64,000 bases of DNA from Otatea glauca (GCA_036346275.1 CM070713.1:61437567-61501566); one strand, 5' to 3'; shown: positions 23,184-35,644, counted from the first letter of the stretch. The notes: a model not told the origin generated them from the sequence alone. Translations and numbers: made by a program.

Positions 23184-23440
23184 CTAATTTCGCGATCACA
23201 AATAATTATCGTTTTGAAAATTGATACGGTCTCTAAAATTCAATTTTAACAGCTAATTTTATTGTAATATATTTTAAAAAACTAACAAAATTATAATATT
23301 ATGAAAGTACGTTTCGAGACGAATCTACACGTGATTTTCATGCATCTAATTTAAATATTTAAAAAGATACTGATAGATAAAATTTTAAAAGTTTGACTGC
23401 ACGTATCTTAAACCGATATATTTTTGTGAGCCGGAGGAAG
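23184..23440. mobile_element. Stowaway-like MITE, degraded left end
   Basis: The right end reads ATATATTTTTGTGAGCCGGAGGAAG followed by TA (given here as two parts: ATATATTTTTGTG and AGCCGGAGGAAG). The left end, with CGATCACAAATAATTATCG, is a weaker inverted copy. The interior has the GATACGGTCTCTAAAA pattern common in grass Stowaway relatives. Confidence 0.6.
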
Positions 23441-24241
23441 TATTTAGTTAGCCATTTGACTTAGGACATATTTGCGCGCGCGAGATAACTAGTGCACGGT
23501 ACTGCACTATCTCCATTAACTTGACAAAAAAAACTTGTCTTGCAAGAATAACTTCCTATTTACAGAGCTAATGGCACTTAAATTTGTGCGGCACAATACC
23601 CTCCCAATATACCTCCCGAGGAATGTGGTCAAGCTAACCTCCTCTCTCAAATTAGCTTTTAGAAGTACTAAACGGGCAGCTAATTAGAGACAGAGCTCAG
23701 TGCACTTTGTAGCATTGTTTTTATTAAAAAAACAAATCCTTCTATTGTTTAAACGCCAGTCATTAGCTTGTCAGATCCAGGTAGGTTGACTCGTTAAAAA
23801 ATATCCAACTAATCATCGGAAATGGACAAAAAAAAAAGTCGGCATGATTTAAAATTTTCGTACAGTATAATGTTGCATGATAGCTCACCAAACCACACTA
23901 ATAATAGTTTGTGATGTGTGTTGTGTGTGTTTTTGTACTCACAAAAAAATTAATGGAGCAGCATATACTGGAAACAACATTAGATGATATATATTTTTGA
24001 TAGGGGTTGACTATATCACTACGGCTCCCATGTAAACTCATTCAATTTTGTAGATGATTGGATTTAGATCTAACAATCTAGATCTCTCACCCGCTCCCAT
24101 GTAAACTCCCGTTCCCTTCCTTAACCTTAATTCCAAAACGACTTTAGCTGCCACCACCGCTACCTCACTGGCGTCGGCAAGGCCCACCAGCTAGCTCTTC
24201 CCCTCGCTACCGCTCCTACATCCCTCCCTCTATCCAACCAC
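23441..24241. other. Intergenic host DNA
   Basis: No gene is supported. A T/G-rich stretch lies at about 23905-23935. From 24100 the sequence becomes C-rich, and it is the left flank of the insertion stack that follows. Confidence 0.4.
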
Positions 24242-24249
24242 ATCCCACA

Positions 24250-25736
24250 CAACGATTTAAATTTCGTTTTCGGATAAAATACCGTCTAGGACCGGAATCC
24301 GAAATTTCGGCGAAATTCGGATATTTCGGACAAATCTCGTTCAAAATTGAAAAACCAAAATTCAAATCCGGTTCGTTTTGTACCGAGAAAAAACGAAATT
24401 CGCCGAAATATATAGAATTTTCGGGCGAAATACCCGAAATTTCGGCCTTTTGCAACGGAAAAAAGTGGGTCAAACGATGTTGAATTTTTTTTTAAATTTT
24501 GTTTGGAGAGTCCTGACATATAGATGATATTTCCATAAAAATTTCAGATTATTCTGAAGTCCGTGAAATTTTTACAAATTAAAACATTGTTACTGTCCTG
24601 ATAAAACACTGACCGACAATTTTGAACCGAATGCAAAATGGTTCAAACCACGTTATAAACATTTGAAATTTATTTTGCATGGTTATGATGTATCTCTAAT
24701 ACTCTCATAAAATTTTCAGATGATTATCAAACTGTATGAATTTTTTAAAATTCGAACAGTATTACTGCCCTATTAAAAGGCTTACCGGTAAACTTGAACA
24801 AAATGAAAAATTATATAAAACATGTTAAAAACTTTTGAAATTTTTTTTGGATAGTACTTATGTAACATTAATGTTTATTTAAATTTTTTAGATGATGATC
24901 ATTCTCAAATAATGTTTAACAATTCAGACAGTGCTACGTCCTGATAAAAGTCTGATGATCAATACATAGATTTGCTTTAGCAATAAAAAAAAGTTTAACA
25001 TTTTTGAAAATTTTACAGAATGGTTATAATGAAGTTCTTAATATACCATAAAAATTGTGAATCATGATCACACTCCAGTGAATTTATAAAATTCTTACAA
25101 GGCACAGTACCATTTATGTTCTTTTCTTTTTGATTTTTGAAATATAATATAACAAACGAAGTTCAATGCTTACATAGATTTGATTGACCAAAGAAAAAAA
25201 GTTGAAATTTTTTGAAAATTTTATATAATAGTATTAAGGAAATTATTAATCTCTCAGAAAAAATTTAGATCATAATCACACTCAAGAAAATTTATAAAAT
25301 TCTGACAATGTAACTGTCCCAATTATGTTCATTCTGTTTTTGATTTTTTAAGGATAACAAATTAAGTTAAATTATTTTTTAAATTTTTTATGTATGATCC
25401 TAAGATACTAAAGATAGTATAATTTTATAAAAATCTAACAATATTTCTGCCAAAATTTTAAAATGTCTTAAAAATTTTGTTTTTCAACAAATTTCATAGG
25501 AGATGACTTTCCTAAGGGTTATTGAACCAAATCCGGTCAAATCCGGCCTTAAAAGATTCAAAACCGGCCAAAAACATAAAATTTTCGATGAAATTTCGCC
25601 GAGAAAAAATGAAATTTCGGGTGACTGTAGCAATTTCAAAAAAAAATTACAATTTTTTTATTTGGCTGGTAGTTTAGATTTCGGGGTGGTCCGAAATACA
25701 AAACTTCGCCGAAATTCAACAAAATTTGGAACCCTG
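24250..25736. mobile_element. Non-autonomous hAT element with 8-bp target duplication
   Basis: ATCCCACA occurs immediately outside both ends (24242-24249 and 25737-25744), the 8-bp duplication typical of hAT transposons. The right end read inward is CAGGGTTCCAAATTTTG, and the left end CAACGATTTAAATTTCG is a decayed inverted match. Subterminal regions repeat AAATTTCGG-type motifs. The 1487-bp body is AT-rich and encodes nothing recognisable, so it depends on a transposase from elsewhere. Confidence 0.85.
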
Positions 25737-27339
25737 ATCCCACATAGTCGTTCTTCCTTCTCTTTGGTGGTCTGTCCCCTCACTGCCTTCTTCTGTCTCT
25801 CCAGTGAGCTGACCCCATCCTCCTTGTCTTCGGTAGATACCGTCGTCAAATCCATCTGAAAGCATCTAGGTCCCTAATTCGTTTTGGATTTGATAATTAA
25901 TGATAATCGTGATTAAAGAACTAATATTTTCTTTGAGATTATTGAAAATAGATTGATTCTAGACATGACAAGCACTGAAGCATGAAAATGAAGCTAAAAG
26001 AAGATCAACGTATTAAGCTAAATTGCCAAGGTATAAAATTAAGGATATTTTCATAGCTTTTACCGATCTTAGAGTTTTAGAGAAAGATCGGGTTGCTAGA
26101 ATAGGTACGTACTACTAAGAGGGGTCTTGGCTAGTAGTTTGACGTTGATCAAAATTTGAAGGCTCAAATCTTGCATATTTGAATTCATATTTGTTTTGCA
26201 TTTGAGTAAATTGGAAAATTCAGAAAAAAGTTTTAGAGTGGCCGGTCATACCGGCTATGTGGGAGTGGTGCTACCGCTCCACCGGTAGCACCGGCCCCAA
26301 ACACGGTGTGATTTTTCCAGAGAGGTGCATTCGGCTGATTTTCAAGACCGGTTGTAAGTTCAAGCTCCATTAGTTTTGGTGGTTGGTTTAATATTAAATG
26401 TTTAATCATTGTTTAATGATAAATCTAATCATTATGAGACTAATATGTTTAATTGAGCCTTATTCTTATTAGTCCCATATTTGGATGGAAAATGAAAAAC
26501 CTAAGGTATGCACTTGTATTCACTCTTTTGATTTAATGCATACTTAGGATTCAAGTTAAAGTATGAACTCTTCCATTGCTTTAGTCCAAATATATGCATT
26601 ATGTTCCTAATTCATATATTACATGAATGCACACATCTAGGGGGAGTTTATAATTTAACTTGTTGTTTCAATAGTATTGATCCATGTCTTATTGCTAAAT
26701 AACATATAAAGGATCAAGACTTTGAAACAATCACTTGAGTTCGATTGTCTTTCAATCAATAAAAAGACATTTCATCATTTGTTGATGGTGTTCCTTGTTG
26801 ATTAAAAACAAGCGAAAAGTTCTTGAGTATAATAAAGCATTAGTTGCATCAAAGTACTCAAGACAACAATTAATCACTCAAATTGATTTGGGTTGTGCAT
26901 AATCGATATTGGAGGCATCCATTATGTGTTAATGGAGTGCGGTGATGATTGAGACAACCGTGTTTGTTGGACTAACATCTTCCATGAGTTGTGAAGTAGG
27001 TTGAGTCCAAGAAAATGAAGAATCGGGAAGAAGAAGAAGTCATCATGTGTTGATGAGCTTCAAGAGGTGATCCCGAAGTAAAGAGAAGAGCTAGAAGGTT
27101 CATCATGTGTTGATGACCAAGAAGAAGAAGATGTGATCCTGGTGAGAAGATGATTGGAAATCATAAAAGCTTCAAATGGATCGCTAGAGGCAAAGGTATA
27201 ACTAGCTAGGGCTAAGGATGTGTTCTTAGTCTTTTACCGGTCTCGGTGTTTGGTTGGGAGACCGGGTTGCTAGTTAGGTTGCCGGTCTATTAAGAGGGGT
27301 TGAGTCTTTTAGCTTGAGCTTCATCATGTGTTGATGAAC

Positions 27340-28270
27340 TCGATCCAGTTCACTCTAGCTCACTCTCTTTGTTTGGTTTTTGCATTGAGCTAACCATTTG
27401 GCATGTGTTGCAAATGGGTGAAGCTCGTGCGTTGGATTTTGCATGAGCTAGGTATTTGCATGTGTTGCAAATAAGGGAGCTCATGCTTGCTTCTTGATTG
27501 AATCTTATTTGGTTTGATTTTTGCATGAAGCTATGGATTTGCATATGTTGCAAAATGGGAAATAGCTTATGCAATATTGTTTATATGGTCATTGCTTGGT
27601 GCTAAGTTTTGCATGTATTACAAAAGGAGAGAGCTCAAGCAATTTGGTTTAAAGTGGTTGCATGGAGCTAGATATTTGCATGTGTTGCAAATAGAGAGCT
27701 CATGCACTTGAATTTGTTGTGGTTGTTTGCATTGTGCTAGAGATTTGCATGTGTTGCAAATAGAGAGCTCATGCTTTGGTGTTTTAGCTTGTGATTGGGT
27801 CATGTGTTGATCATCACAAGGCTAAGCTTGGTTTAGTTGCAAAATGTGTTTTTGCAAAGTGTTGACTTGTTATTTGCAAATGTGTTTTGCAAATAAGCTG
27901 GAAGTTATGAGGTTCGATCCTAGAGCATGTGTTGGCATTTGCAAATGTGTTTTGCAAAGTGTCGGGATCATGTGTTGATCCTTACATGGCTAAGAGGATT
28001 GATCTTATAAGTTCGTGGTTTATTTGCGAATGCGTTTTGCAAATGAACTTGAGATTACGAGTTTCGATCCTAGAGCATGTGAATAGGGTTTGCAAATGTG
28101 TTTTGCAAATTGACTTGATCATGTGATGATCATCACATGGCTAAGAGGATTGATCTCATAAGTTTTTGGTTTATTTGCAAATGTGTTTTGCAAATTAGTT
28201 GTGCTTAATAAGATTCTTTGGAGTATGTGACTAACATGTGCAAATGTGTTTTGCATAGTATTGTGATCAT
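27340..28270 (+). repeat. Irregular tandem arrays inside the inner LTR
   Basis: From about 27340 to 27800 a unit with GCATGTGTTGCAAAT recurs at spacings of roughly 50-70 bp. From 27840 to 28270 a related unit with TTTGCAAATGTGTTTTGCAAA recurs alongside ATCATGTGTTGATC. The two arrays share the TGTTGCAAAT core. Confidence 0.8.
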
Positions 28271-29243
28271 GTGTTTATCCTCACATAGCTCAAAGAATAA
28301 ATATTTAATGGTTTGGAGAAATGTTTTTGTGAAAAACCGTGTTTTCTCCTTATGGCCGGTCGTACCGCCCATGTAGGGTCGGTAGTACCGCTTATGGGAG
28401 CATGTACTGCAGGTCGGTCCGGTGCTACCGCCCCTCTGGCCGGTGTGGAAATTCCAGAGAGGGGATGTTTTTGGGCGGTTTGGCGGTCCGGTGCTACCGC
28501 CCATGGTAGCCCGGTAGCACCAAAGGTCCGGTGCTACCGCTTTTCTGGCCGGTGTGAAAAATCCAGAGGGGGTGTTTTTGTGTTCGGCTTGGGCACAGTG
28601 CTACTGGGTGAAGGCGGTGCTCTCGCCTAGCGGTAGCACCGCTCCCAGTTGGCCGGTGCTACCGGACATCCTGCAACGGCTAGTTTTGTAGCCGTTGGCG
28701 AGGAGGCCGGTGCTACCGGTCCTAGTAGGGCGGTAGCACCGGGTTTGCTGAGTTTTTCCAGATTTCGCCTCCAACGGCTAGTTTTGGCTTGGAAGCTATA
28801 AAAGGAGGTCTTGGGGGGCATTTGCTAGTTGCTGAAATCAAGTGTGAGTTCTTGGGGGTGAAGTGCATGCGTTGCCTTCTCTCATTTGCCTTTTGAGCTA
28901 AGAGTGAGTCCTAATTGCATGTGTTGCAATTAGGAAGTGGATTGAGAGCCTCTTGTGTATGTGTTGCACTTGAGGAGGATGCTTGTGCATGTGTTGCACA
29001 TAGGAGGTCACCGGAGTGCATGTGTTGCACTAGGTGAAGTTCAAGTGAAAGGGCTTGACTTGTTACTCTTGGAGGTTGCCGCCTCCTAGACGGCGTAGAG
29101 CGTCGTGCGCGGTGAGCTTCTCAACGGAGGTTGTGAGAAGTCCCGGCGAAGTTTGTGAAGGTTGGAGCTCGCCTACCCAGGAGGGAAAATGAGCTACCAC
29201 TAGTGGATTCGAGATGGGTGCTCAATTCGTAGAGCCGGTCTAA

Positions 29244-29474
29244 GGGCCTGTTTGTTTCAGCTTTGGATTCTCTAAAAGCTGATTCTGGATTGTGGTTTTT
29301 GAGAAGCTGATTCTCCAAAAGCTAGAATCCAAAAGCACATATGAAATGGATTGTGGATTCTAGTGTATATGAGTGGGGTGGATTGTCAGAATCGGATTCT
29401 AGAATCAGGCTGTTTGTTTCTGATTCTGCTTTTGGGACTAGAATCCAGAATCAAAAGCTAAAACAAACAGGCCC
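29244..29474. mobile_element. Tourist MITE nested in the inner LTR
   Basis: The ends GGGCCTGTTTGTTTCAGC and, inverted, GGGCCTGTTTGTTTTAGC match closely and are flanked by TAA on both sides (29241-29243 and 29475-29477). This is typical of PIF/Harbinger-mobilised Tourist elements. It is 231 bp. Confidence 0.92.
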
Positions 29475-30851
29475 TAATTCGTTTGATCTAACCTCAACGT
29501 GGACTAGGGGAGACCGGCAAGTCTCCGAACACCACGGTAAAAAGTATTGTGTCTCTTGTGCTTGCATTGTTTTCATTATTTATATTCAAGCAATTTATAT
29601 TCATAAAATTAAATTGATTGATTGCTTGTCTTTAGAATTGCAATAATTGTTAAAGACATAATTAGTTAGTGCACATAGTGAGCCTAGTTGATTTAGGTTT
29701 TAACTGTCAAAACCTTAGTTTATCGCTTCCGCATTAATATTTGTTAAGGTTTCGGTATTAGGATATTTAGGGGTGAATTGCTTTGTAGAAATTAGCGAGA
29801 GATTTTTAAAAGCCGCCTATTCACCCCCCTCTAGTCGGCATCCTCGACCTTACACCGGTGCTACCGGCCATGTAGGCGCGGTGCTACCGACTGAGCGGTA
29901 ACACCTGCCTAATGATCGGTGCATTTTATACAGAATGTACCCTTTTGGTCGAGTTGAGAATAAAAAGAGCCCGATGCTACTGGTCCCAGTTGAGCAGTAG
30001 CATCGGCCCTCAGTGGCAATAGCCACCGACCGTTGGTCATGAGTCCGGTGCTACTTGTCTTACATGGGCGATAGAACTAGAAATGCTGAATTTTTCTATA
30101 ATTTTCCCCCAACGGTTGGAAATGTTGATGGGGGCTATAAATATCCCTACACCTACATACTAGAGCAACTCTTGGACCTCATTGAATACATTTGAGCTCT
30201 AACAAGTCTTCTACACACTTTTTTGCATTTAATTCTCATTTTGAGAGAGTTAGGAGCATTCAAGTGTGCATTTAGAGTTTGAGCCTTTAGACACTTGATT
30301 TGACTTCAAGCAAGCGTCAAGATTTGTTACTCTTGGATGTTGCCGCCTCTTAGATGGCTTGGAGGCGAAGGAACCGGTGACTTTGTCAAAGGAGCTTATG
30401 AGAAAGCCTGGTGAATTGTGAAGGCCAGAGCTCGCCTACCCGAAGCGAGGAAGAGCTACCAAAGTGATCGAGGGAGGCTTATTTGCGTGAAGGAGACGGC
30501 TTGTGTTGGTCAAGCTACCTCAATGTGGATTAGGAGAGACCGGCAAGTCTCCGAGACCATGAGATAAATTTCGTGTCCATCTTCTCTTGTGGTTTGATTA
30601 CTTGTATTCAATTTGTGCAATTTACATTCCTAGCTAGTTTATCATATCGATCTTGTGCTTAGAATTGCCTTGTTGATTAAACTTAGCTTGATTGGTGCAC
30701 TTAGAGAAATCTAGAGGACTTAGGCTTTAATTGTCAAAAATCATGATTCTTGCTTAGATTGATTATTTATTGCAATTAAAGCCGAAGAATTTTAAAGTCT
30801 CCTATTCACCCCCCTCTAGTTGATTATCCTTGATCCTACACCATCACCACC

Positions 30852-33800
30852 TGTAACACTCTAAATATTTGTAAATTATTAATTAATCTTTTATTTCTAA
30901 TTTCCTGTAATTTTCCTTGATTTTTCAGTATTTATATATATATTTTTTGCTATTTTCAGATTTATTAAAAGAATTACTGCACAAAAATTAAAACCCAAAA
31001 TTTTATAAAATAATTTTATTAAGTCACAAATAATCCAAAGTATTTTTGAGAATTTTTGGACCCATTTTTCTATCTTTTCCAAAATGCCTCTCTATTAAAA
31101 AAAGAATAATGGAGATGGCCTACCTATCAGCACTTCATCTTCAAGCTCCAGCCGAACCTCCAGAAAACGCTGCTCCATGGATGCTCTAGGGAGCTTCAAT
31201 TTCTCCGCGATTTCTTCACCATTTTTTTTTCAAATTTGCGCCAAATCAATCACAAGATCATGCTCTTTCCATTCCTGACATCATTTCCCAAATTTGGAGG
31301 CTCAAATTTCGTGTCCTTCCCGTTTGGCCGACCATGACAACCGCATCTCTTTCCTTCCCTCTGGCCCACACCGACCCTATATAAGGTGAGCACGGTGTTC
31401 CCCTCCATTCACTCGTTCCATTCCTCCACTAGGTTCTCTCCCTTGTGCCCTAGTTTGCTCGGAATCGCGAAAACAAAGTGCGTGAACCGAACGTCGGTGA
31501 CGCGTCCTCGCGAGCTTCCCGGTGCCTCGGAGCCCCAATTGACAAATATTTCGTGTCATGAGGTGCGCAATTCTCCTCTCGCCTTTTCCCCTCAATTAAT
31601 TAGAAGTTTCCCACGATGACCGCAACAAATTTTATGTTTTCCCGTCGCCCGTTGATCGCCGTTATTACTGTCGTGCATCGCCGTCCGGCCGCCTCCGCCG
31701 CCGTCATCACCACCTCAGGCTTCGCGTATCCGCCGGCCACCTCCGGCCGACTCCACCTCCGTCGCAGACCGACGCCACCTTCGGCCTCCATTCTCCTCCC
31801 TGCCGAAAGGATCAACAGTGAGAGCTTCTGGCCTTTTGTGTGAACTGCGGACATGGATGAACAGCGACATACAGCGAATGAACAGTAATAAATAAATAAA
31901 TATCCTTTATTATCATTTTCTTCTTTTTTTCTTCCAAAATTCATCTAAAATATTAAATTACTTATTTATGCTACTTTGTTATTTTATTTGAAATTAGATG
32001 TTCTCCGCGTATAGATTTCGGAGAGTCGAAACGGTTCGTTGTTGATAATCTCAAGCATCAACTCTTCGTTCAAGACAAGTTACACCCTTGAACATGTTGA
32101 TCCTAGAATTTAAAAATATATTTTGATTCAAATTATTGCATGCATAGTTTTATCAATTTAATTTAAATTATAGTTTTAAATGATTAGTTACTTCTAATTG
32201 TTATGATCTCAATTGTGTTTGAAATATTTATACTTTGTCACTTTAGAGCAAAATATCACTGGTTGATACATTATTGTAGTACTAGTCATGTGCCCGTGTG
32301 TTGCAACGAAAACTCAATTTGCGACAAAAAATTTATTTGCAAAGAACACTAACTTTAGTTATGTTTCAATAGTAGGAAAAGTTTGTTCCTCCAAAAAGAT
32401 TTGACTATAGGGTTAAATCCTCTTCCATCTCAACTGTTCATGTTAGATCTAACGAATCAAGTACTCTGAAGGGGAACGGACGATCGCAACCAACTCTTAA
32501 TTAGAATTAGTAGACAGATATCAATCCTTACTATTGAAGGAGGAGAAAGTTATTGCCTTCCTCTTGCAGGAAGGAGTAGATGAAAGCACAAGGCAACATA
32601 CGCAGGCGGATAGAAGCTAGATCTCCCTAACATCTTCGTGATTGGCATATGATTTGGTTGCGTGATTCTTTCCTTTTAATCTATGCATTTCCAGATATGA
32701 TGAGATAGAATTCCCGTATTATGGAATATAGTGGGTATATCCTTCTATCCATGCAGGATATGATAAGAAAATTCTTCCATTTATAAGATATATGAATAAC
32801 ATCCTTCCATAGTAAGAACATGTGAATACAGATATGCTAAATAATATTTCTATTCAAAAAAGATATGATAAAATCTTTCCATCTAAGATATGATTAAATC
32901 CTCTTCTATCTCAGTCGTTCAGGTCAGATCTAACGAATCAAATACTCTAGAGGAGAACGGACCACTGCCACCAACTCCTAATTAGAAGTAGTAGAGATTA
33001 ACTAGTGTTCTATAGTAAATGGCTTGACATGATTATACATGAATTTAGTACTTTTTGGGGATTTATGCCAAACCAATATTTATTTGAAAATAAAGTTATT
33101 CTTTAGTGTCGGTGCACCATGGAATGTTATGAAATATAATGTTATTCAAAAGAAAGTGAAACATGATTTCGACCGATCGAAAATTGGTTGTCAGGTGGTA
33201 GCGCCATGATTCTGGATTTGCGATAAACTCACCTAGTCAATTAAGGATTGGTATGTGTTTCGCTGAATATAAAGCCTTACTGTGCTTCCACCAGTCTAGA
33301 ATGGGACAGATCTAGCTATCCGTATTGCAACATATCATTGACAATCGTGCCATTAGGATGAAAGTGGTGTGAGCGTGAGGCTGCCACTCCGTGCAAGAGG
33401 AGGCTTCTGACTAGAGTGAGCCTTTCAGTGGTGATACCTTAGCAGGTATAACTACATAGAAGGAGTTTTATAGGGGTCTTATCGTGATTTTCTCTCCCGA
33501 ACACCAAAGAAAGTGTCTATTTTGGCAAAAGAATAATCATATCTTGTCGGTAAAGTTGTACAACCTCTGTAGAGTGAAAAATAATCGATTAGCCATGCCC
33601 GCGGTCATTGGCATGCCGAGCAACCCATTCATAGACTAGACTTTGGATTTCAAAATGTTTTCAGAAAAGTGATTTATAAGTGAAGTAAGTTCATACGGGG
33701 AAATTTGGGATAAAACTCCGGGTTGGAGCTGTTGAAAATTGAATTAAAACTCAACTTTTACTATATCATTTACGCATTGAAAATAACTTATTGTATTTGA

Positions 33801-34182
33801 AATATTGCTTTACGCTCAAATTAACAATATTATGCCTTTTTTGTTACTCTTTATTAATACTGCATTTACTGTATGACTTGTGGAGTACTTTTGTACTCAG
33901 CCTTACTCTATCTTTTTAGAGGAGTTCTACGACGTTGAGGACTATTCAGACTAGGCCGCTTCCTAGCCGATTGCTTGTGGCGAATCAATTGGGTTTTACT
34001 ATAGTTTTCTTTATTTTCGCTGCTTTATTATTATTTGGCTTGCATGCCGCTTTTATATGAAACTTTTATTATTAATAAAATGCATTGTATATATTGTGAT
34101 AACATTTCTACTGTGTGTATTAGCTTTTCTTAGACTAGTACATACATAGAGGATTTCGAAAATGTTTTTTCGAGGTCCAACA
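30852..34182 (+). mobile_element. Long Gypsy-type solo LTR (RIRE3/Tat-Athila-like)
   Basis: It starts TGTAACACTCTAAATATTTG and ends GAGGTCCAACA. The flanks CCACC (30847-30851) and CCGCC (34183-34187) match at four of five bases, consistent with an aged 5-bp duplication. A TATATAAG box lies at 31378-31385, with a GC-rich region after it. There is no coding sequence. A second, truncated relative lies at about 45035-45850. It holds a 720-bp insertion at 32281-33000. The lineage is inferred from the TGTAACAC start and the length. Confidence 0.7.
32281..33000. mobile_element. Unclassified non-autonomous insertion with an internal direct repeat
   Basis: ACTAGT stands at both borders (32281-32286 and 33001-33006). 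The left end reads CATGTGCCCGTGTGTTGC, a motif common at the ends of grass non-autonomous elements. About 105 bp at 32410-32515 is repeated at 32892-32996 (AGATCTAACGAATCAA in both). It could be a Helitron-like or a TIR element. I could not decide. Confidence 0.45.
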
Positions 34183-34447
34183 CCGCCTCTTAACATTCTT
34201 ATCGTTCTTTTCGTTGACCTACCAGCCAACCCCGTCCAACGCCCTCTGACGATCTTGTAGCCGAGGCAGCGCCACTGTAGCCTCTCTATCCACCGCTTCG
34301 GCCTCCCTCTAGGGTAGCGATTTCACATGAAGCAAAATTTAATAAGCCATAGGCATTCACAATTTCACATGAAGCAAGATTTAATAAGCAGCAGTACTAT
34401 TTGGTACTGCTGTCCATCAGAACCCGGAAGCAACAAATTAATAAGCA
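34183..34447. other. Short host segment between insertions, with a 26-bp direct repeat
   Basis: Host-like sequence left between the Gypsy LTR and the MULE. TTTCACATGAAGCAA followed by a TTTAATAAGC block occurs twice, at 34321-34346 and 34363-34388. Confidence 0.6.
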
Positions 34448-34456
34448 CTCAACATT

Positions 34457-34830
34457 GAATTTTTTTTTTAAAATAATACATTTTTTTAAATTAGTTGCGG
34501 CATTAATACGCGGATTGAAAAATTTGCAAAAATAATACCTCGTCGCCAGATGGTTTGGCGAAAACCAGGTAATAGCCAAATGGTTTGGCGAAAATGGTAT
34601 TTTCGCCATATGGTTTGGCGAAATTAGGCTAAATGCGCAATTTGGAGTGCCTGACAGTTTTTTGGCTGGGACACCCTATTTTCGCCAAATGGTATGGCAA
34701 AAATAGGTTGTTGCCAAACGGTATGGCGACAACCCTATTTTCGCCATACAATTTGGCGAAAATAGGGGGGGTTTTTTCCTGCCTCACCCGGCTCTGGTTC
34801 CATTCGCGCAGAGGAGGAAAAAAAAGGGCC
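34457..34830. repeat. Left terminal inverted repeat of the MULE
   Basis: This is the inverted counterpart of 43115-43488. It is packed with small palindromes in which TTTCGCCA and TGGCGAAA flank a few bases, so it could fold into a row of hairpins. A weaker, partly duplicated TIR-like stretch continues to about 34940. Confidence 0.9.
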
Positions 34831-35644
34831 CGAGCGAAATTAGGCTAATTGCGCAATTAAGAGGCGTTTGACGGAGCAACAGACCGGGACACCCTATTTT
34901 CGCCAAACTTGCTCGACGATCATAGGGGATTTTCGGCAAGGGAGAAAAATAGGGAGGGGGGGAGAGAGAGAGAGGGGGGCGGGAGAGAGGGGGAGAGAAA
35001 GAGAGAGAATTCGCGTGAATATTTTGTAAATAATAAATCCAGTTAATGATAATTCGTGTAGTTAACCGTAGGGTCAATAAATGGAAAAAAATTATATTTG
35101 TCTGTGATAATTGAAGTATGATTTTTTGTTATGAATAACACAAATTTATATTTAAATTGGCGAAATGTATGTTGCGCCCCAAAAATTGCAAGAGTGCACC
35201 CCATTCGTCGGCCGCTCGGGATTTTTTTTTTGATCAAAACTATTTGAAAGGAAATTTAATTTTTCTTTCAACTACGGGCGGTAGAATTGTACAGTTCAAA
35301 GTGGATACAATTAATTCAGAAAAATTAATTGTATTTGTATTTCATAATTAACGTAGTGCTTCACAAAATTATTTGTCAGTTTATTATTTCTGGGAAAAAA
35401 TGAAGTTTCGTTGTTCGTCTTTCGATGTGCGCCAAATCTGACGACAAATAAAAATCGACATTGATATTTGAAACTGCCACATGACTCGATATTGATACAA
35501 TATAGATACGTACCTTAGAATTCATAGAACTGAAGTACAACATAGGTCCATACATGCCTCAGAGAATTGATAAAACTGGGATACAACACAAGTGAGAATA
35601 CGATACATTCTATGGACATATTCATCGGTTGACAAAGATGAAAG

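Larger units (their letters stand above)
26353..29854 (+). mobile_element. Second, 3.5-kb solo LTR nested in the first
   Basis: The ends are TGTAAG and CTTACA, and the 5-bp duplication CCGGT lies on both sides (26348-26352 and 29855-29859). The 3' end shares the CCTATTCACCCCCCTCTAG block with the outer LTR, so the two families are related. A TATAAAAG box lies at 28797-28804. Inside are arrays of ATGTGTTGCAAAT-like repeats and a Tourist MITE. At 3502 bp it is long for an LTR, and no reading frame looks like a protein. Confidence 0.85.
25857..30840 (+). mobile_element. Solo LTR of a Copia-like (SIRE/Maximus-style) element, split by a second LTR
   Basis: It starts TGAAAGCATCTAGG and ends in a conserved CCTATTCACCCCCCTCTAG block followed by GATCCTACA. 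The 5-bp duplication CCATC flanks it (25852-25856 and 30841-30845). Removing the inner element leaves about 1.48 kb. A TATAAATA box lies at 30136-30143. No coding sequence is present, so only an LTR remains, as left by recombination between two LTRs. The lineage is an inference from the terminal blocks. Confidence 0.85.

Noticed and set aside
27340..28270. CRISPR-like spaced repeats
   Set aside because: Units are irregular in length and sequence, lie inside a plant LTR and lack real spacers or cas genes.
25857..30840. A complete non-autonomous retrotransposon (LARD) and not solo LTRs
   Set aside because: No pair of direct LTR copies, primer site or polypurine tract was found. The TSDs instead fit two nested single LTRs.
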